Source: Chloroflexota bacterium
GTDB taxonomy: Bacteria > Chloroflexota > Anaerolineae > VGOG01
Direction: 5' to 3'
DNA length: 8,497 nt
NCBI GenBank assembly: GCA_030615705.1
Contig: JAUWYT010000048.1
Coordinates: 1 to 8,497, forward strand
This document shows, piece by piece, positions 7,149 to 8,497 of this stretch; position 1 is the first letter of the stretch, and the number at the start of each line of letters is the position of its first letter. The position numbers and the translations under genes were made by a program. A model generated the notes under the pieces. The model did no database searches. It was given only the letters and a program-made list of their open reading frames with translations, and had not been told where the DNA came from.

Positions 7149-7187
7149 AAGGGGTGGGGTCGTTAGAGGCCCCGCCCCTTTTGTTTC
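7149..7187 (+). terminator. Rho-independent terminator after rpsI
   Basis: AAGGGGTGGGGTC (7149-7161) pairs with GGCCCCGCCCCTT (7168-7180) across a 6-nt loop. The stem has 13 pairs, including two T-G wobbles, and runs into TTTTGTTT. It is a textbook intrinsic terminator that ends the ribosomal operon. Confidence 0.93.
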
Positions 7188-7203
7188 TAGGGCGGTCAAG
7201 CCA

Positions 7204-7231
7204 TTGACAATTTGAAGCATTATGATACAAT
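7204..7231 (+). promoter_or_regulatory. Housekeeping sigma promoter for the ligase gene
   Basis: The -35 TTGACA (7204-7209) and -10 TACAAT (7226-7231) are separated by 16 nt, and a TGA just before the -10 gives an extended -10 form. The expected transcript start is near 7238, about 44 nt before the GTG at 7282. It lies just downstream of the operon terminator, so the ligase gene is a separate transcription unit. Confidence 0.8.
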
Positions 7232-7281
7232 CAGATTCGATTGGAAATCTCTAATGCCTCGGAGGACGATTAGGAGGATAG

Positions 7282-7539
7282 GTGAGGGCAACACCTTTCG
7301 CTGAACTGGCCAGCTTGGGCGAACAGTTGGAGAGAACTACCAGCCGCCTGGAGCTGGCCAGTTTGTTGGCGGAGTTCCTGCAGAAGCTAGACCCCGCAGA
7401 GATTCCAGCCGGGGTGCGCTTGACCATCGGCCAGGTCTTCCCCGAATGGGACGGGCGGGCCCTCAAGCTGAGCTGGAAGGCAGTGATGAAAGTAGTCGGG
7501 CGGGTTGGCGAGCCCCACGGCCGCCGACGGCTCGACTGA
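7282..7539 (+). CDS. ATP-dependent DNA ligase, N-terminal fragment
   Basis: This is the N-terminal DNA-binding domain of an archaeal/eukaryotic-type ATP-dependent DNA ligase. The enzyme seals nicks through a lysine-AMP intermediate. The 85-residue product starts MRATPFAELASLGEQLERTT and continues with RLELASLLAEFLQKLDPAEI, then GVRLTIGQVFPEWDGRALKLSW. This is the usual opening of the domain. The GTG start has AGGAGG four bases upstream and its own promoter. The frame meets a TGA at 7537-7539, inside a repeat, well before the domain is complete. The rest of the ligase follows in the +1 frame. It is therefore half of a split or frameshifted gene. Whether it makes a separate polypeptide or is a pseudogene part cannot be told here. 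Confidence 0.85.
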   Translation: MRATPFAELASLGEQLERTTSRLELASLLAEFLQKLDPAEIPAGVRLTIGQVFPEWDGRALKLSWKAVMKVVGRVGEPHGRRRLD

Positions 7540-7577
7540 GGCTTCGACGGTGAGGGCTTCGACTGAGCTCAGCCGAA
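7529..7577. repeat. Tandem TTCGAC repeat at the ligase break
   Basis: Three related units follow one another: GGCTCGACTGAGG, GCTTCGACGGTGAGG and GCTTCGACTGAGCTCAG. The last, TTCGACTGAGCTCAGCCGAA (7558-7577), is an almost perfect palindrome around CTGAGCTCAG. The segment contains the TGA that ends the N-terminal ligase frame and the start codons (GTG 7550, ATG 7577) of the second frame. Confidence 0.75.
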
Positions 7578-8497
7578 TGTCCTCAACCGAACCGCTCGCC
7601 CAAGTCCGCCAGGCTATCTTCGCTGAGGCGGAGGACATGGGGGAGGCGGTGCGGTTGCTCCTGGAGCGGGCCCTTCGACAGGGCTCAGGACAGGCCCGGC
7701 CTGAGCCGCCCCAGCCTCCGTCCCTCACGATCCTGGACGTATATCGACCCTTTGAAGAGATCGCTGCCGCGACAGGGCCAGGTTCGCGTAAGAGGAAAGA
7801 GGAGCTCTTGCGAGGTTTGCTGTTGCGAGGCACACCCGTGGAGGCCAAATACATCGTCAAGGATGTCCTCGCCGAGATGCGCCATGGGGTGGGTGAAGGG
7901 ATCGTGCTGGAGGCCATTGCCCAGGCGGCAAGGGTCCAACCTCAATTGGTCCGTCGGACCAACATGCTCTGGGGTGACCTGGGCGAGGCAGCCCTGGTGG
8001 CTCTGACTGAGGGGGAGGCGGTATTGAAGCAGGCTACGGTGCGCCTCTTCCGCCCCCTCAAGCCCATGCCGGCCCAGACCGCCGAGGACCTTACCGAAGC
8101 CTTCGAGCGCTACGAGGGCAGGGTGGCCCTGGAACACAAGGTCGATGGAGCGCGGGTGCAGATCCACAAGCGGGGCGCTGAAGTCAAAATCTACTCCCGC
8201 CAGCTCTCCGATGTGACCGCGAGCCTGCCCGACGTGGTGGAAGAGATCAAGGGGTTGGAGACGAGCGAGCGCCGATTGAGTAACCGTAGGTGTATCGAAA
8301 TCAAGCGAGCGGGTCTGGCCGAGTGCCCCGCTTGGCTTCGATACGGCTCTCCGCTGCGCTACGAGCCCGCCCTTCGACGGGCCCCTGGTCCTTTGGCACT
8401 TGTCCTGGACCCTTTGTCCTTGGGCCAAAGGACCAAGGGCGACAAGTACAGGGCCCAGGGACAACGGGCTCAGGGCATCGCTCAGCCGGCGCTTCCG
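7550..8497 (+). CDS. ATP-dependent DNA ligase, catalytic part, 3' partial at window edge
   Basis: This frame is open from 7496 to the last base, giving 316 codons from GTG 7550. That start has GAGG eight bases upstream; ATG 7577 is the alternative, without a Shine-Dalgarno. Ligase homology begins near QVRQAIFAEAEDMGEAVRLL, then LTILDVYRPFEEIAAATGPG, GTPVEAKYIVKDVLAEMRHG and RRTNMLWGDLGEAALVAL, typical of the DNA-binding domain. The adenylation domain opens with RLFRPLKPMPA and motif I EHKVDGARVQIHK. The nucleophile is Lys197 from this start (codon 8138-8140). The SR motif (KIYSRQLSDVT) follows. After about 8275 the expected EGEVVA-type motif III does not appear. The frame instead runs through repeat sequence. 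The protein is probably damaged, but the 3' end lies outside the window. Confidence 0.82.
   Translation, partial: MRASTELSRMSSTEPLAQVRQAIFAEAEDMGEAVRLLLERALRQGSGQARPEPPQPPSLTILDVYRPFEEIAAATGPGSRKRKEELLRGLLLRGTPVEAKYIVKDVLAEMRHGVGEGIVLEAIAQAARVQPQLVRRTNMLWGDLGEAALVALTEGEAVLKQATVRLFRPLKPMPAQTAEDLTEAFERYEGRVALEHKVDGARVQIHKRGAEVKIYSRQLSDVTASLPDVVEEIKGLETSERRLSNRRCIEIKRAGLAECPAWLRYGSPLRYEPALRRAPGPLALVLDPLSLGQRTKGDKYRAQGQRAQGIAQPALP
7670..7695. repeat. TTCG-class repeat read in frame inside the ligase gene
   Basis: GCCCTTCGACAGGGCTCAGG followed by ACAGGC matches the copy at 2356-2380. It encodes ALRQGSGQA in the linker between LLLER and the PPSLTILDVY segment of the ligase, without breaking the frame. 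Confidence 0.7.
8285..8497. repeat. Repeat mosaic replacing ligase sequence to the window end
   Basis: GTATCGAAATCAAGCG (8292-8307) and CGCTTGGCTTCGATAC (8329-8344) form an inverted repeat matching at 14 of 16 positions. A CCCTTCGACGGGC copy (8370-8382) follows, with GCCCG/CGGGC arms. From 8387 to about 8477 the sequence runs in 7-nt words such as GGTCCTT, TGTCCTG, TGTCCTT, AGGACCA and AGGGACA, whose two halves are roughly inverted. The ligase reading frame stays open across all of it. The right boundary is not visible. Confidence 0.65.

Noticed and set aside
7496..7540. Programmed +1 frameshift in the ligase gene
   Set aside because: The two frames overlap here, but I see no recognised slippery site or stimulator, and the repeat insertion is a simpler explanation.
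7685..8464. Long minus-strand open frame of 259 codons opposite the ligase
   Set aside because: The + strand carries clear ligase motifs over most of this range. The minus frame is a GC-rich antisense shadow with no recognisable domain.

Overview
The window is a bacterial ribosomal-protein/transcription operon read entirely on the + strand, followed by the first part of a separate transcription unit. The layout suggests Chloroflexota (Anaerolineae-like). The reasons are a zinc-type S4, an archaeal/eukaryotic-style ATP-dependent DNA ligase next to the operon, moderately high GC, and many small interspersed palindromic and 7-nt-period repeats. This assignment is an inference with medium confidence.

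Positions 1-157 are AT-richer than the rest. They hold the 3' end of an unrecognised reading frame and the secY leader. Positions 158-7138 encode secY, map, rpmJ (L36), rpsM (S13), rpsK (S11), rpsD (S4), rpoA, rplQ (L17), truA, rplM (L13) and rpsI (S9). Together these supply the core of the Sec translocon, N-terminal methionine removal, the 30S head and platform (S13, S11, S9, with S4 on the body), 50S proteins L36, L17 and L13, the RNA polymerase alpha subunit, and tRNA pseudouridylation. The usual adk (between secY and map) and infA (between map and rpmJ) are absent, and no L15-like tail precedes secY. A GC-rich hairpin with a T-rich tract (7149-7187) closes the operon.

A clear housekeeping promoter (TTGACA, 16 nt, extended -10 TGaTACAAT, 7204-7231) then drives an ATP-dependent DNA ligase gene. 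The gene is broken into an N-terminal fragment (7282-7539) and a catalytic fragment in another frame (7550 to beyond the window end). The catalytic reading frame stays open to base 8497.

The most unusual feature is a network of small repeats. One class is a near-palindrome built on TTCGAC...GAGCTCA...CGAA or CCCTTCGACA(A/G)GCTCAGGA. The other is short arrays with a 7-nt period. They fill five of the ten junctions of the operon, supply or displace translation signals for rplM and truA, and enter the ligase gene at three places. One of these coincides with the frameshift, one reads through in frame in a linker, and one begins soon after the motif I/SR part of the adenylation domain. Copies of the two classes sit side by side at three loci, which suggests a composite element.
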